A stretch of 64,000 nt of DNA from Naumovozyma dairenensis CBS 421 (GCF_000227115.2 NC_016481.1:1443259-1507258); one strand, 5' to 3'. Shown: positions 41,191-51,498, counted from the first letter of the stretch. Numbers and translations: made by a program. The notes: generated by a model not told the origin, from the letters alone.

Positions 41191-42299
41191 TCTGATAGTT
41201 ACTCGATAGCTTTTATTGAAAATATTATTCTAGATTGTTCTGATGACCTTGCAAACTACTTTCTACATATGTGTATGCAGTAAGGAAAATACTGAAACTT
41301 TTTATGTTAAATATTATTTTTCATCTAATAAGATGCTCATCGATAATTTTTCTTCTGTACATCCCTACACCTCGCCAATATTTGGCGGACAGAATATAAA
41401 ATTGACAGAATTTCACTTTTGATCCATTTTGAATATTATTGTTTTTTTATTAAAATTAGTAATTTGGGCAAACCAAGAGGAACAATCCAACCAACCGTCC
41501 TTAACAAATACTCTTAGTAACCTATACAAGGACAGAATGTAATAAGCATACTTGAGCTTAAGATCGTTTTTTAAAGGATACCTTCGCGGTATGATGTCGA
41601 GCTTTTTAGAATGCCATCAAGTTTGGTCATAAGAAAGGAAACAAACAATTCTGTTTCACTTGCTGCCCCTTTTTCATCTGATATGAAGATGTGTTCGAAC
41701 ACCCTCATCATATAAATGCGTAAACTCTGAGCAAAGTTCAACAACTATGAGTTGTTCAATAATTACTTCTGCGCAGGCGAAGCTGAAATTTATAAGAGGC
41801 AACGGTAGAGATGTTTGACTCCATTCAAGCCGACCACAACAATTAAGCATTAAAAGATTTAAGGATGTCATTAAAAAGATTAGTACGTTTCTTCGCGAAT
41901 CACATTGCATTAGAATGAATCAAAAATACAAACCGTCAATCTGTCGCGGTTATGATAACTTAGCCCAGTCTAATAGTTTATATTAAGGCACTTTATTTTT
42001 GACACTGTTTTTTGTATCTGCGTACTCTGATCGGTTGCTTGACTTCATGCAACGTTGCAATGAATTGTATTGTGTATTACGACACCCTTACTGGAGAAAC
42101 AGGGGGTCGGTCCAATTATATAAAGAGAGAGATTAATTATGACGCGATTGCACATGTCTTGAAATTTATTTATATACTAATATTACATGTTATTTGGTTA
42201 TATCTGATTTATTATCTTTCCAGCCTTCTCTAAAGTTCCCGTCTTGGTGCGTTTTCTTGAATGTATTGTTTACCTATCAACTGTCGGCGATGATCTACA
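41191..42299. other. 1.1-kb intergenic region upstream of FCF2
   Basis: Contains the FCF2 promoter and the 3' flank of the next minus-strand gene. Frames near 41674-41910 and 42012-42233 are short and show no protein-like composition. No RNA gene recognised. In S. cerevisiae the INO80 subunit gene IES3 lies next to FCF2; it is absent here. Confidence 0.45.
41335..41353 (-). promoter_or_regulatory. PAC and RRPE-like motifs upstream of FCF2
   Basis: GCTCATCG (41335-41342) is eight of nine bases of the PAC element and is immediately followed by ATAATTTTTC, an RRPE-like site. They lie about 150 bp upstream of the FCF2 ATG, as expected for a ribosome-biogenesis gene. Confidence 0.6.
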
Positions 42300-42737
42300 T
42301 CATCGTTCAGAAAAGAAATCAAAGCCTCCAAACCTTTTAGAAGCTAAGTTTGCCGCCAAATTTTCATTTTTTTCAGACTTATTAGTTGAATAACGTAAAA
42401 CATCACCTATGTTACCGCTGTTTAATATTTCTGTATGGTTACGAAGATCATCAATGGAACCCACTTGTGTATTCTTGGAAGGAATTATACGTTTCTTTTG
42501 TTGTTGACGTAATTTCCAAGCTTTAAGTTGTAATTCTGCATATTTACGTCTCTTCTCCTGATATTCTTTCATTGTTGGAAGTTCCTCCGTCTTTTTGGAA
42601 AGTGCTGGATTGAATGGGTTATCGTAAGGCGTATCTTTCCAAAATTTACCAGTATACAGCTGCCTTTCTAAACTGACTAATGATTCCGTTCTAGGTGGTT
42701 TTGAGAGAGTGGATGATGAAGCAGAGCTATTAGTCAT
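42300..42737 (-). CDS. Conserved-looking small protein of unknown function, 145 residues
   Basis: I do not recognise this protein. It is hydrophilic with a Ser-rich N-terminus. A distinctive block at residues 18-54 (SLERQLYTGKFWKDTPYDNP, then FNPALSKKTEELP) is followed by a basic helix (EKRRKYAELQLKAWKLRQQQKKR, about 60-83) and a C-terminal motif ending FGGFDFFSER. The ordered, aromatic-rich blocks and clean ATG make it a likely real gene. It lies between the counterparts of YLR051C and YLR055C; the small gene YLR053C occupies that interval on the matching strand in S. cerevisiae, but I cannot confirm homology. It is not IES3, which differs in sequence and strand. The basic helix could suit a nuclear protein. 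Confidence 0.7.
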   Translation of the reverse strand: MTNSSASSSTLSKPPRTESLVSLERQLYTGKFWKDTPYDNPFNPALSKKTEELPTMKEYQEKRRKYAELQLKAWKLRQQQKKRIIPSKNTQVGSIDDLRNHTEILNSGNIGDVLRYSTNKSEKNENLAANLASKRFGGFDFFSER

Positions 42738-43358
42738 GTCGCTTTAAAGACTGGTTTCGTTTCTTATATAGAATATAATGTTGGATGGTCGCCTTATGAA
42801 GCTATTTATATCACCAAAAAAAATATTTTCATGTTCTTATGGTAAATTATACATGTACGTATTATAAGCTCACTTGCGTTGTCATTTTTCGACACAATAA
42901 TTTGAGGTTACATTACCTTATGATGGTTACTTATTTCTCGACACTCAAATTACGACGCTTCCCTTAAAAAATCAGTAGTTTTTTTCTGACAGTTTTGGTC
43001 TCTCCGTTCTCTGTCATTTTCCCATTTTTGACGACAGAAAAAGTGAAAAATAAGGGATCGTCAAAATATTAAGTTATAAAGAAAAATCACCTAGTGTTAC
43101 CCTGGAAAGAGAGATGGTTAATTTTTATATTTTATAAAAGCTTTATTTTTTCTGTTTATTTTACATTACGCAAAGTATCCAAAAAAGAAACTGACATAAT
43201 GTATGAAATGCAAATTAGTTGGTGGAAAGTAAATAAAACAACTTATTCAGAATCTTTTAAAATGGTAAAATCATTTAAATATTTCATAGTTTGTCATATC
43301 AACAATAACACAAAGAGTTTTGCATTACAAGCGTATAATTAATTAAAGCATATATATT
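42738..43358. other. Intergenic region between small gene and SPT8
   Basis: AT-rich. An 82-codon plus-strand frame (43094-43342) is Lys/Phe-rich with no family features and lies antisense to the 3' flank of SPT8; I do not support it. No other element seen. Confidence 0.4.
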
Positions 43359-45428
43359 CTATGCTAAGTCTATATCATAAATCAAAGTAAGATCTGTAGA
43401 AACACCTTGCCATCCACGATTTCCGCTAGTACTTATTAGGAATCTACATGTTGGATCAACATATAAATTGGAAATCGAACCACCATGATGTCCTGGAACA
43501 ATTAGAAATGGGGCACCTGATGATTTTGAAGTATTTTCAGGTTTGGTATTATAAAGTCTAATATTATCTCTCGATGCAACTAGAAGTTGTTTATTATTGG
43601 GCATTGCATATACGTTGGAAACTGGACCCGATATAGTCGGTAATTTCAACACATTACATGGTTTGGATGGCATTTTGATATCAAATTCCTCCACGCAAGC
43701 ATTTCTTCTACCTGCATAGATATGATCACCATCAACATTCCAACACGCTGAAAGACACCACGGCGGAATATCTGGCCCTCTTTGAAGGTTTAATACGGGA
43801 GTTTCACCATTACGTCGATCCCAAATATGTATTGAACCATTCAATCCCGATGTCATAAATACTGATTCATCATAAACGATGTTTAATTTTGTTTTCGATA
43901 TTTCATCTGCTATGGAAGGAATCTTGGTATCATTTCCCATTTTCTTGTTAGCATTTTTTTCGTCATCATCATCTTTATCCATATTTATATCAGCATCTTC
44001 GTCTTCTTCGTCGTCACCAAATAACGATTCCATTTCATCATCATTATTCTCGGAATTTGTTGTGGACATTTTGGTATTTGAATCAGCAGATATTATATCA
44101 TTATTAATATCCACGGTAGAGAATAACGGTCTTAACTCCAAAGACGATAATTCTGAGGTAGTGCCTTTGAATTCATTTACTATTTTTCCATTTTGTAAAT
44201 CCCATTCTAATATTTTTTTATCCCAAGACCCACTGATGAATCTATTTTCTTCACCATTCATTTTTAAAATATTTACAACGTTTGAATGTCCTTGCTTCCC
44301 GGGAGCAAAATAATGTCCAATGGAACCCTCCATGTATCTAACACCATGCATTGTAATCCCACCATTCGATAGCCCACTTAGTAAGAACATACATTCACTT
44401 TCTACAGCTAATGAGTATACAGGACTTACTTTCATTTCATATTCTTTTTTATTTGCTGCCAATTTGACTTCTGATTTCTTTTGCGGTATTTCATTTTCCC
44501 AATAATTTTGTAAAATACCAGCATTTTGAATTGATTCCGTTAATGCATGCTTTTGTAAAATTGTTAATGATAATTTCCCCTCTAATGTATTCAATAAATC
44601 ATATTTTCTAATATAACCATCATTTCCTCCTAAGAATAAATATTTCAAACCCTTGGAAACTGTTAATGCATTAACGTCCGTTTGTATGGGTGTTGCTGCA
44701 GTGGGATATATGACATATGAATCTACAATTTTCGATGATTGTCGCATTTGAGTATAATAATTATATATTTTATCATTCATGGTCATATTATCATTAGGAG
44801 ATGTCAATTTGTTCTCAGGTTCCATGGAAGTTGATGATGAGTTTGTATTGTCTTCAATAAGTCCATCACTAATAGAACGAGAACTAGACTCTTTATTTCC
44901 GGTGGGCTTACCTTCTTTATTTTCAGCACTGGTATCTATATTTGATTGTGTCTCAGACGGTTCATCCATCTCAATAGACGTCTTATCTTCTTTGCTTTCA
45001 CCGTCATTATTTTTTATGTTTTTATCCTGCTGATCTTGGACTTCTTCGGGATCATTCTCCGTATTATCATCTGAACTTATACTAGAGCTATCATTGGCGT
45101 TACTTTCGTTGTCATCTCCTTCTTCCTCGTCATCTTCGTCATCTTCATCATTTTCATCATCTTCATCTTCATCTGCGTCTTCATCATTCGCGTCAGCATC
45201 CATATCTTCATCCATCCCCATGTCTTCATCTTCCTCATTATCCTCATCCTCTTGTTGAGATTCTACATTGATGTTAAAATCCCCTTCCATCATGTCATTT
45301 TCATCAACGTCATCTTCTTCTTCCTCCTCCTCATCTTGTTCATTATTTTGTGATCCAATTTCGTCGTCATTGTCGTCATTATCGTCGGCCACCTGACTTT
45401 GGTTTAATATATCATCTACGTCATCCAT
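43359..45428 (-). CDS. SPT8: SAGA subunit Spt8, WD-repeat protein
   Basis: Spt8 is the SAGA coactivator subunit that contacts TBP. The 689-residue product has a very acidic N-terminus (about residues 1-140, runs of Asp/Glu), a Ser/Glu-rich linker, then WD repeats from about residue 245: recognisable elements are GLKYLFLGGNDGYIRKYDLL, LSGLSNGGITMH, FISGSWDKKILEWDL, MTSGLNGSIHIWDRR and YAGRRNACVEEFDI. A second acidic insert (DEMESLFGDDEEDEDAD) splits the propeller, as in S. cerevisiae Spt8. Length exceeds the S. cerevisiae protein (about 602) because of the acidic segments. Position matches YLR055C next to ERG3 (YLR056W), with the same divergent orientation. Confidence 0.93.
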   Translation of the reverse strand: MDDVDDILNQSQVADDNDDNDDEIGSQNNEQDEEEEEEDDVDENDMMEGDFNINVESQQEDEDNEEDEDMGMDEDMDADANDEDADEDEDDENDEDDEDDEEEGDDNESNANDSSSISSDDNTENDPEEVQDQQDKNIKNNDGESKEDKTSIEMDEPSETQSNIDTSAENKEGKPTGNKESSSRSISDGLIEDNTNSSSTSMEPENKLTSPNDNMTMNDKIYNYYTQMRQSSKIVDSYVIYPTAATPIQTDVNALTVSKGLKYLFLGGNDGYIRKYDLLNTLEGKLSLTILQKHALTESIQNAGILQNYWENEIPQKKSEVKLAANKKEYEMKVSPVYSLAVESECMFLLSGLSNGGITMHGVRYMEGSIGHYFAPGKQGHSNVVNILKMNGEENRFISGSWDKKILEWDLQNGKIVNEFKGTTSELSSLELRPLFSTVDINNDIISADSNTKMSTTNSENNDDEMESLFGDDEEDEDADINMDKDDDDEKNANKKMGNDTKIPSIADEISKTKLNIVYDESVFMTSGLNGSIHIWDRRNGETPVLNLQRGPDIPPWCLSACWNVDGDHIYAGRRNACVEEFDIKMPSKPCNVLKLPTISGPVSNVYAMPNNKQLLVASRDNIRLYNTKPENTSKSSGAPFLIVPGHHGGSISNLYVDPTCRFLISTSGNRGWQGVSTDLTLIYDIDLA

Positions 45429-45633
45429 TATATTCCCTTTAAATATATATAATTACCCTTCAACAGCGTATGAAAAAAGAAAGACCCAAAAAAACCGGTA
45501 GTCTTAATTACAGTTTTAATCCATTACCTACTTGCAATTCCATTATTATCTTCAATAAGCTTTAAACCTGCTAAGTGACTATTGTTACATAGTCTATTTT
45601 ACTGAAAAATGGAATTTCGAGATGAGATGGCGG

Positions 45634-45719
45634 TTACCCGGATATACTAGGGTTACATCGATTAGGGTGTCCAAGAAATATATTTAAACAAACCCTAACT
45701 TATTATCATGGTACCCTAA
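45634..45719 (-). promoter_or_regulatory. Reb1 site plus clustered TTAGGG (Tbf1-type) sites upstream of SPT8
   Basis: TTACCCG (45634-45640) is an exact Reb1 core. ATTAGGGT (45661-45668) and ACCCTAA (45692-45698 and 45713-45719) match the Tbf1 site, with a further CTAGGGTTA at about 45647-45655. The cluster is 205-290 bp upstream of the SPT8 ATG. Reb1 and Tbf1 are general regulatory factors that open chromatin; Tbf1 clusters also mark snoRNA promoters in yeast. Confidence 0.5.
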
Positions 45720-46363
45720 GTAAAAACAATCATGTTTACGTTTAAAATTCCGTTATTTATGCACCGTAAATTATCTTGTCTGGCTCTTTCTCTGACACTA
45801 AACGTCGTTTAAGAGGATGTGGTGGTCATTATACCCGGTTCCGGGACATCTCTTCGATGTTATCTGACCCCAACGACAACGTTATGCATACGTTACGTAT
45901 GCGCTTACGAGCCGCATACTGTACGTACATACCATGTACATTTTAAACGAGGACCACTGGAAGTGCACCCAGTGATTTCCTGTAGCTGTCTCAATGTCCC
46001 ACTCCGTCGTTCCTGATTATTTTATTCCACGGGCAAGAAGATCTTCATCATCGCGTTAATCGGTCAAAAAATAAAGGAAATGCTATGATTTATCAACTGT
46101 GAAGCATTATTTTTGTTGTTGTTAGTATTATCACTGTGGTCCTAGGACCATTGACATACGCATGCACGCATTCATCGATCCTGAATTTTTTTTTTTGTAG
46201 ATTATGCTATCAATCGATGCACCCAGAGATATTCTTCAATCGCACCATGTACATATTGATGTCTTGTTTATGAAAGTAGGGAATTTGTGACGCAGATTAG
46301 AAAAAGAATAAGTATACCTGAGATCAAACGACTCCGGTCACATCCGTAAGTAGTTTATTCGCC

Positions 46364-46370
46364 TCGTATA
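46364..46370 (+). promoter_or_regulatory. Sterol response element upstream of ERG3
   Basis: TCGTATA is the exact core bound by Upc2/Ecm22 in ergosterol-pathway promoters. It lies 195 bp upstream of the ERG3 ATG, a usual position. A seven-base match can arise by chance, but the context is apt. Confidence 0.6.
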
Positions 46371-46564
46371 ATGCCATTTCTTCCCACTATACGTGAAAAC
46401 AAAACGTACCACTCACTTTTATCAAAAAACTATTTAAATAAGATTCATAGCGATTGTAGTTTCCTTTGCATCTTGTATAAGTCCCTTGCATGCATTTGTA
46501 AAAAACGTCCCTCATATAACCAACAAGTGATTAACCTAAGACCTACACACATCGAAAATTCATC

Positions 46565-47668
46565 ATGGATTTTGTCTTAGAAGTACTCGATCATTATATC
46601 TTCGATGATCTTTATGCTAAAATACTACCAGCATCATTGTCATCACAAATATCTCCAAATTTGAAAAATCTATTAGATTTAAATGACGGTTTCATATTAC
46701 AAAATTCAACTCTGTTTCAAGAAACTTTAAGATTGAAAAATTCTGTCAAAGTTAATAATGATGTTTATGGGTTGAATCCATACTTGTTCGAATGGACCAC
46801 ATCTACTTTCAATTCATTACTACCACGTCACAATTTGATTCGAGAATTTCTTTCATTATGGGTTATCGTCACAATCTTTGGGTTATTATTATATTTTTCA
46901 ATGGCTTCCATGAGTTACCTTTTCGTTTTCGATAAGACAATCTTCAATCATCCAAGATATTTGAAAAATCAAATGGCTTTGGAAATTCAATTAGCTGCTT
47001 CTGCTATCCCAGTAATGTCACTATTAACTGTCCCATGGTTCCTATTGGAAATTAATGGCCATTCCAAATTATATTTCTCATTAGATTTCACATCAGCAAA
47101 GGGAATCAAGAAAAACTTAATCGAAATGGCTTCTTTTATATTTTTCACTGATTGTGGGATCTATTTATGCCATAGATGGTTACATTGGCCACGTATCTAC
47201 AAAGCCCTTCATAAACCTCATCATAAATGGTTAGTTTGCACTCCATTTGCCTCTCATTCTTTTCACCCTGTTGATGGTTATGCTCAATCTTTATCATACC
47301 ATTTATATCCAATAATATTACCATTAAACAAGTTAACTTATTTACTTCTCTTCACTTTTGTCAATTTCTGGACTGTGATGATTCACGACGGAAATCATAT
47401 GTCAAATAATGCTATCGTGAATGGTACAGCTTGTCATACTGTACATCATCTTTATTTCAATTATAACTATGGTCAATTCACTACTCTATGGGATAGATTA
47501 GGTGGATCTTATCGTAAACCAGACGAAAGTTTATTCGGTGATAAAAATAAAGATAAGAAAACTTGGGAAGCTCAAGAGGAAGAAATTGAATCTTACATTG
47601 AATTAATGGAAGATGGTGATGATGACAGAGTTTACAACAAAGAGGAAGAAAACAAAAAGTTTAAGTAA
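46565..47668 (+). CDS. ERG3: Sterol C-5 desaturase Erg3
   Basis: Erg3 introduces the C5-C6 double bond of ergosterol in the ER, converting episterol-type intermediates; loss alters azole response. The 367-residue protein has membrane segments at about residues 95-125 and 135-165 plus further hydrophobic stretches. The three di-iron histidine boxes of the fatty acid hydroxylase family are present: HRWLHW (from residue 203), HKPHHKW (from 216) and HTVHHLYFNYNYGQF (from 291). Length matches S. cerevisiae Erg3 (about 365). The C-terminus is acidic then Lys-rich and carries no clear KKXX signal. Position next to SPT8 and MNL2 agrees with YLR056W. Confidence 0.96.
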   Translation: MDFVLEVLDHYIFDDLYAKILPASLSSQISPNLKNLLDLNDGFILQNSTLFQETLRLKNSVKVNNDVYGLNPYLFEWTTSTFNSLLPRHNLIREFLSLWVIVTIFGLLLYFSMASMSYLFVFDKTIFNHPRYLKNQMALEIQLAASAIPVMSLLTVPWFLLEINGHSKLYFSLDFTSAKGIKKNLIEMASFIFFTDCGIYLCHRWLHWPRIYKALHKPHHKWLVCTPFASHSFHPVDGYAQSLSYHLYPIILPLNKLTYLLLFTFVNFWTVMIHDGNHMSNNAIVNGTACHTVHHLYFNYNYGQFTTLWDRLGGSYRKPDESLFGDKNKDKKTWEAQEEEIESYIELMEDGDDDRVYNKEEENKKFK

Positions 47669-48030
47669 ACTAACTGTAACCAATATATTACGAATCAACA
47701 AACGAAGGACGAACTATTGATAACACTACTACAAGAGGGGAAAAAAAATATCATTAAAATGCATTTATACAGTTTTCCAGTCCTTTTCAGAGTTACATTT
47801 TTTCATATTATTATTTATATCATATTTCTAGTTACCCATTCTAACTCAAAAATATCTACATACATAGAATTAACTTATTTATAAACATCATAGCAAAATC
47901 TATCTTTCGATTTTCCTCGTTTGTATGTATCACATATTTCATATACGTCAATTTAAAATGTAACTCGGTTTAGAAGCTAATGCATCTCATTTTGGCTTAT
48001 CTAATACCCCCCCCCCCAATTCAAGTAATA
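47669..48030. other. 3' flank of ERG3 with C11 homopolymer
   Basis: AT-rich 3' region. An unusual run of eleven C residues lies at 48007-48017, just beyond the stop of the small minus-strand frame. Confidence 0.5.
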
Positions 48031-48237
48031 TTAAGCCTTCCCACTATATATTTTACGCTCCAGTTCCAGAAACTTATTCAATTCCTTGATAGTATCTATT
48101 TCTTTCTTCTGTAATAGGCATTGTTTCTTCCAGTCTATACCATCAGAGACAGTTTCTACCAACTGATGAGAGGCTGTAGCCTTCCCAATATTTGTTGCCG
48201 ATATCGATCTGCTGTCTTGAATCAATGATTGATTCAT
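48031..48237 (-). CDS. Possible small coiled-coil protein, 68 residues
   Basis: A 68-codon frame with a clean ATG encodes a polar N-terminus (MNQSLIQDSRSISATNIGKA) followed by a probable helix rich in Lys, Glu and Leu (WKKQCLLQKKEIDTIKELNK and FLELERKIYSG). The heptad-like spacing of Leu/Ile suggests a coiled coil. I do not recognise it, and I recall no gene between ERG3 and MNL2 in S. cerevisiae. It may be a small real gene, since its composition is more protein-like than the shadows elsewhere, but size alone cannot decide. I tested an upstream exon beginning at an ATG near 48322 with a GTACGT donor; no acceptable branch point or in-frame join was found. Confidence 0.35.
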   Translation of the reverse strand: MNQSLIQDSRSISATNIGKATASHQLVETVSDGIDWKKQCLLQKKEIDTIKELNKFLELERKIYSGKA

Positions 48238-48621
48238 TTCCTCATCAAGAAAGTAAAGTAAAGTTGAAATGTGTAAAATCGAAGTAAATTAAATGACTGA
48301 TACGTACTTTTGAGGACTTTCCATCGCTGTTGAAAACCAATTTCAGAATCATGTTTTAAAGATGATTTACATACGCAAAAGCGCTTACGTATTCTCTTTT
48401 CGAAATTAATTATATAAGCTCTTCGAGCGTATACGCTTTTGGAAAAAAAGTTAAATAGGACAACAAAGTAAAACAGAATTTATACTTCAAAATAAATTAC
48501 TGATTTTGGCTCTCTCGACATAATTACATATCTACTACACGAAATATTAATATCTATTTACCATTTCTCTCAAGAAGACTAAAAAAAGTCCTACCGTTTA
48601 ATTCGGTTTTAAAGCTTGTCA
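48238..48621. promoter_or_regulatory. Promoter region of MNL2
   Basis: AT-rich 384-bp stretch with A/T tracts and no protein-like frame. It must hold the MNL2 promoter. Confidence 0.4.
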
Positions 48622-51270
48622 ATGGCACTCGTGAAACTTCTACAATCAGTTTTTAGAAAAGTACAGTCGGTACTTCTTCTATGTGTCACTGTTTCATTGT
48701 TATTTTATTATACTTTTGAAAATGAAATTGATATCCTCAATTCTTATGCAGAAAATGAATATTTACCTTCGATAAAGAAGGAAATTTATGATCAGATGAC
48801 ATTAAATGATGAGTCTACCAAAAGTCCAAATAGAAAGCCTCTGATAGCAGCTGATGACGATGTACACCTTGATCATCATCAAGTAGGTTTCCAAGATGTG
48901 GATCCACAACCTTTAGACCATCAAATAAAAAATGGACAGAAATCAAAGAATTCACATCTTAATGAAGATTTGTCTGATCCATTAATACTTAAAGAGAAAA
49001 ACAAATACTTCCCATTATTAATATCAGAACCAAGGCATGATCCATCATTGGTGTTTGTACCCGAAGAAGATCGTCCTGATTCTTTAATGACTTCATTATT
49101 GACATACAAAGAAAAATATCCTGTACTATTGGAAATTTCACTACCTTTACATTTCCAACAATCATCAAAGATACGAGCACAAGATGCTCCAGACGATGAT
49201 ACAAATAATGATGACAATACTAAGAAAAACATTGTCCAGGCGACAAAATTTGAAGATGGTGGAGCTACACAAAGTAATATCAGATCAGATGTGAAAAATG
49301 TCTTTATCAAGACATGGAAACAAAATGATTTAATTAAGCTTGCTAAAAGGGAGAAAAATAAAAGGTGGCCCATAGATTTAATTGATTCATTAGATACTTT
49401 ATACATAATGGACCAAAAAGACCTTTTCCAAGAAGCTCTCGATATTATTTCTGAAACTGATTTTAGAATCCCGCCAAAAGCTGTTGATATAGTAAATATT
49501 GCTGACTTATCGACGAGAGGTGTTGGTGGATTATTATCTGCATATGAATTATCACAAAATCAAGTCTTATTAGCGAAGGCTAAGCAAATGGCAGATTTCA
49601 TATTGAGAGCATTTGATACTCCTAATAGATTACCTGTATTGAAATATTCTTGGAAGTCACCATTTAATAATAGATTCCCATACAAAAATTCAACATTGGA
49701 TGATATTACTAAAATGTCATTGGAATTGACACGATTATCTCAATTGACATCAGAAGATAACTACTTCGATGCAGTTCATAGAGTTTACACGATTTTAACA
49801 AATTCATTCAATGATTTTTCAATGGATTATATGTTTCCTAAATTTGTTGACGCATCTGGTTGTCAAATTTTGACTTCAAAGGAAATTTCCAGTGGGAAAC
49901 ATCAAAAGAATTCTCAAATTATGAGAAGTATTGATGAAAATTTGAGGTTTGTTCATTGTTATCAATCGAAAAAAGTATTACCCGTTCATTCGAATGACAA
50001 TAATGGTAAAGGTAATCATCCAGATTTAATTACGATAAATAGATCGCTCTTCGATACGTTAATTAAGCTATACCAACAATTAAACTATCATGATATTTTA
50101 AATTTATACGAAGAAGATATCGGGATTAGTTCAGTTGAATCCCATGAAGAATCACCTCAAAAGGAAGTGAAAAGTGTATACAAACGAGAAGCCGCCGCTG
50201 TGATTACGGCAACTGATTCCAAAATGGAGGATACATTACCAAGTGGTCCTACTTCTAAAACTATACTAAAAGAATTCTTCAATACAGTAACTAGATTCTT
50301 TATTTTCCATCCAATAATACCTAATTTAAATCTCTCATTGATTACATCCGTATTTGTTAAGGATAAATATGTCCCAACTACAAATGAATTAGAAGTGGAA
50401 CTGTTAAGAACATTTAATGTAGATATATCATCATGTTCACTAGGGTCTACATTAGCATTAAATTCCAAAATATCTGCAAGTTCACCAAAGGAAATGAATG
50501 ATCAATTAAATATGGCAAGAAACTTAACTAAGAGTTGCTTCCAATTAAATAAATTTTTCCAAGGTAAAATGCCCATTTCATTATCTTTGGATCCCTGTCT
50601 AGATAAATTTGGTAAAGAACAATATTGTCAATACAATGAACAGGATAAAATTAATAATATAATGAATGGTCTATATAAAGGTGATGATGGGAAATTTCTA
50701 CATAAAAGTGGTTCCCAAAATGATCTAACTATCAAAATTTCTGATAATAAAGTTCATTCCAATAATAATATTGATGATGAGAATGGAGGAAGTTTTACTA
50801 AACCAAAAAATATTTTAATTTTAAGTACTAATGAAAAATATAGAGGTGTCACATCGATACTCCCTGAAAGCATAAATAATGAATCCAAGAAATGGACTGA
50901 CCATCCTGATTGGCCACTTTGGATTAATGATATGGGTCCTAAACAAGTACTAAACCCTGATTTAATCGAATCGATATTTTATATGTATAGAATTACAGGT
51001 GATGCTGAATGGAGAGAAATGGGTCATGACTTATTTGAAACCGTTTTGAAAGTCTTGAAAGAAACTAATGTAGGCGCTAAGGGCTTATGGCATATAAGTG
51101 AATTGAAGGGAGATGATAGTGATGAACCGACGGTACCCAATCATTGGATTTCGAAAACATTAAAATATTTTCATTTGCTATTTGGAAGTGCTGACAAATA
51201 TTCTTTAGATGATTATGTGTTTTCAGAAAGCGGGCATTTACTGAAAAGAGAATTACCATCTACAGCTTAA
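48622..51270 (+). CDS. MNL2: ER alpha-mannosidase-like protein Mnl2 (GH47)
   Basis: Mnl2 is a GH47-family protein of the ER implicated with Mnl1/Htm1 in trimming N-glycans on misfolded glycoproteins for degradation. The 882-residue product is a type II membrane protein: a short basic cytosolic tail, then a membrane anchor at about residues 15-32 (VQSVLLLCVTVSLLFYYTF). GH47 signature segments include RWPIDLIDSLDTLYIM and VDIVNIADLSTRGVGGLLSA, and near the end LLFGSADKYSLDDYVFSESGH, corresponding to the domain's closing region. There is a long low-complexity linker after the anchor and an insert around residues 500-545. Length compares with about 849 in S. cerevisiae YLR057W. The open frame starts at TTG 48616; ATG 48622 is used. 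Confidence 0.9.
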   Translation: MALVKLLQSVFRKVQSVLLLCVTVSLLFYYTFENEIDILNSYAENEYLPSIKKEIYDQMTLNDESTKSPNRKPLIAADDDVHLDHHQVGFQDVDPQPLDHQIKNGQKSKNSHLNEDLSDPLILKEKNKYFPLLISEPRHDPSLVFVPEEDRPDSLMTSLLTYKEKYPVLLEISLPLHFQQSSKIRAQDAPDDDTNNDDNTKKNIVQATKFEDGGATQSNIRSDVKNVFIKTWKQNDLIKLAKREKNKRWPIDLIDSLDTLYIMDQKDLFQEALDIISETDFRIPPKAVDIVNIADLSTRGVGGLLSAYELSQNQVLLAKAKQMADFILRAFDTPNRLPVLKYSWKSPFNNRFPYKNSTLDDITKMSLELTRLSQLTSEDNYFDAVHRVYTILTNSFNDFSMDYMFPKFVDASGCQILTSKEISSGKHQKNSQIMRSIDENLRFVHCYQSKKVLPVHSNDNNGKGNHPDLITINRSLFDTLIKLYQQLNYHDILNLYEEDIGISSVESHEESPQKEVKSVYKREAAAVITATDSKMEDTLPSGPTSKTILKEFFNTVTRFFIFHPIIPNLNLSLITSVFVKDKYVPTTNELEVELLRTFNVDISSCSLGSTLALNSKISASSPKEMNDQLNMARNLTKSCFQLNKFFQGKMPISLSLDPCLDKFGKEQYCQYNEQDKINNIMNGLYKGDDGKFLHKSGSQNDLTIKISDNKVHSNNNIDDENGGSFTKPKNILILSTNEKYRGVTSILPESINNESKKWTDHPDWPLWINDMGPKQVLNPDLIESIFYMYRITGDAEWREMGHDLFETVLKVLKETNVGAKGLWHISELKGDDSDEPTVPNHWISKTLKYFHLLFGSADKYSLDDYVFSESGHLLKRELPSTA

Positions 51271-51498
51271 TTAATATAAATAGTTCATTTGAAATAGTAA
51301 TTGTCAAAATAATAAATATATTCATAACCATCTTTATTCGAGGTAAAAAAACAATATACATATAAACATATATAATAATAACTTATCAATGCATATTGAT
51401 AACTTCTTGAAACGATCTTACTCGAGTAAATACTAGGGCCAAAACAAATTCTTACATACAAATGGTTATCTATTATACATTAGGTTGTGTGTACGATG

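Larger units (their letters stand above)
45429..46564. promoter_or_regulatory. Divergent SPT8/ERG3 regulatory region
   Basis: This 1.1-kb region carries a Reb1/Tbf1-type cluster near SPT8 and a sterol response element near ERG3 (both listed separately). TCGTTTAA near 45805 resembles an anaerobic AR1/SRE-type site. Small frames here are not protein-like. Confidence 0.5.

Noticed and set aside
42300..42737. IES3 as identity of the 145-residue gene
   Set aside because: Length, strand and sequence do not fit IES3, which should be plus-strand next to FCF2 in this orientation.
43879..44313. 144-codon frame antisense to SPT8
   Set aside because: It mirrors the acidic codons of SPT8 (Ser-rich antisense of GAT/GAA runs) and has no independent support. 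Similar shadows occur opposite HST2, MNL2 and BMT6.
48238..48325. Intron joining an upstream ATG to the 68-codon frame
   Set aside because: A GTACGT donor exists but there is no TACTAAC-like branch point, and joining to the nearest AG puts the downstream part out of frame.
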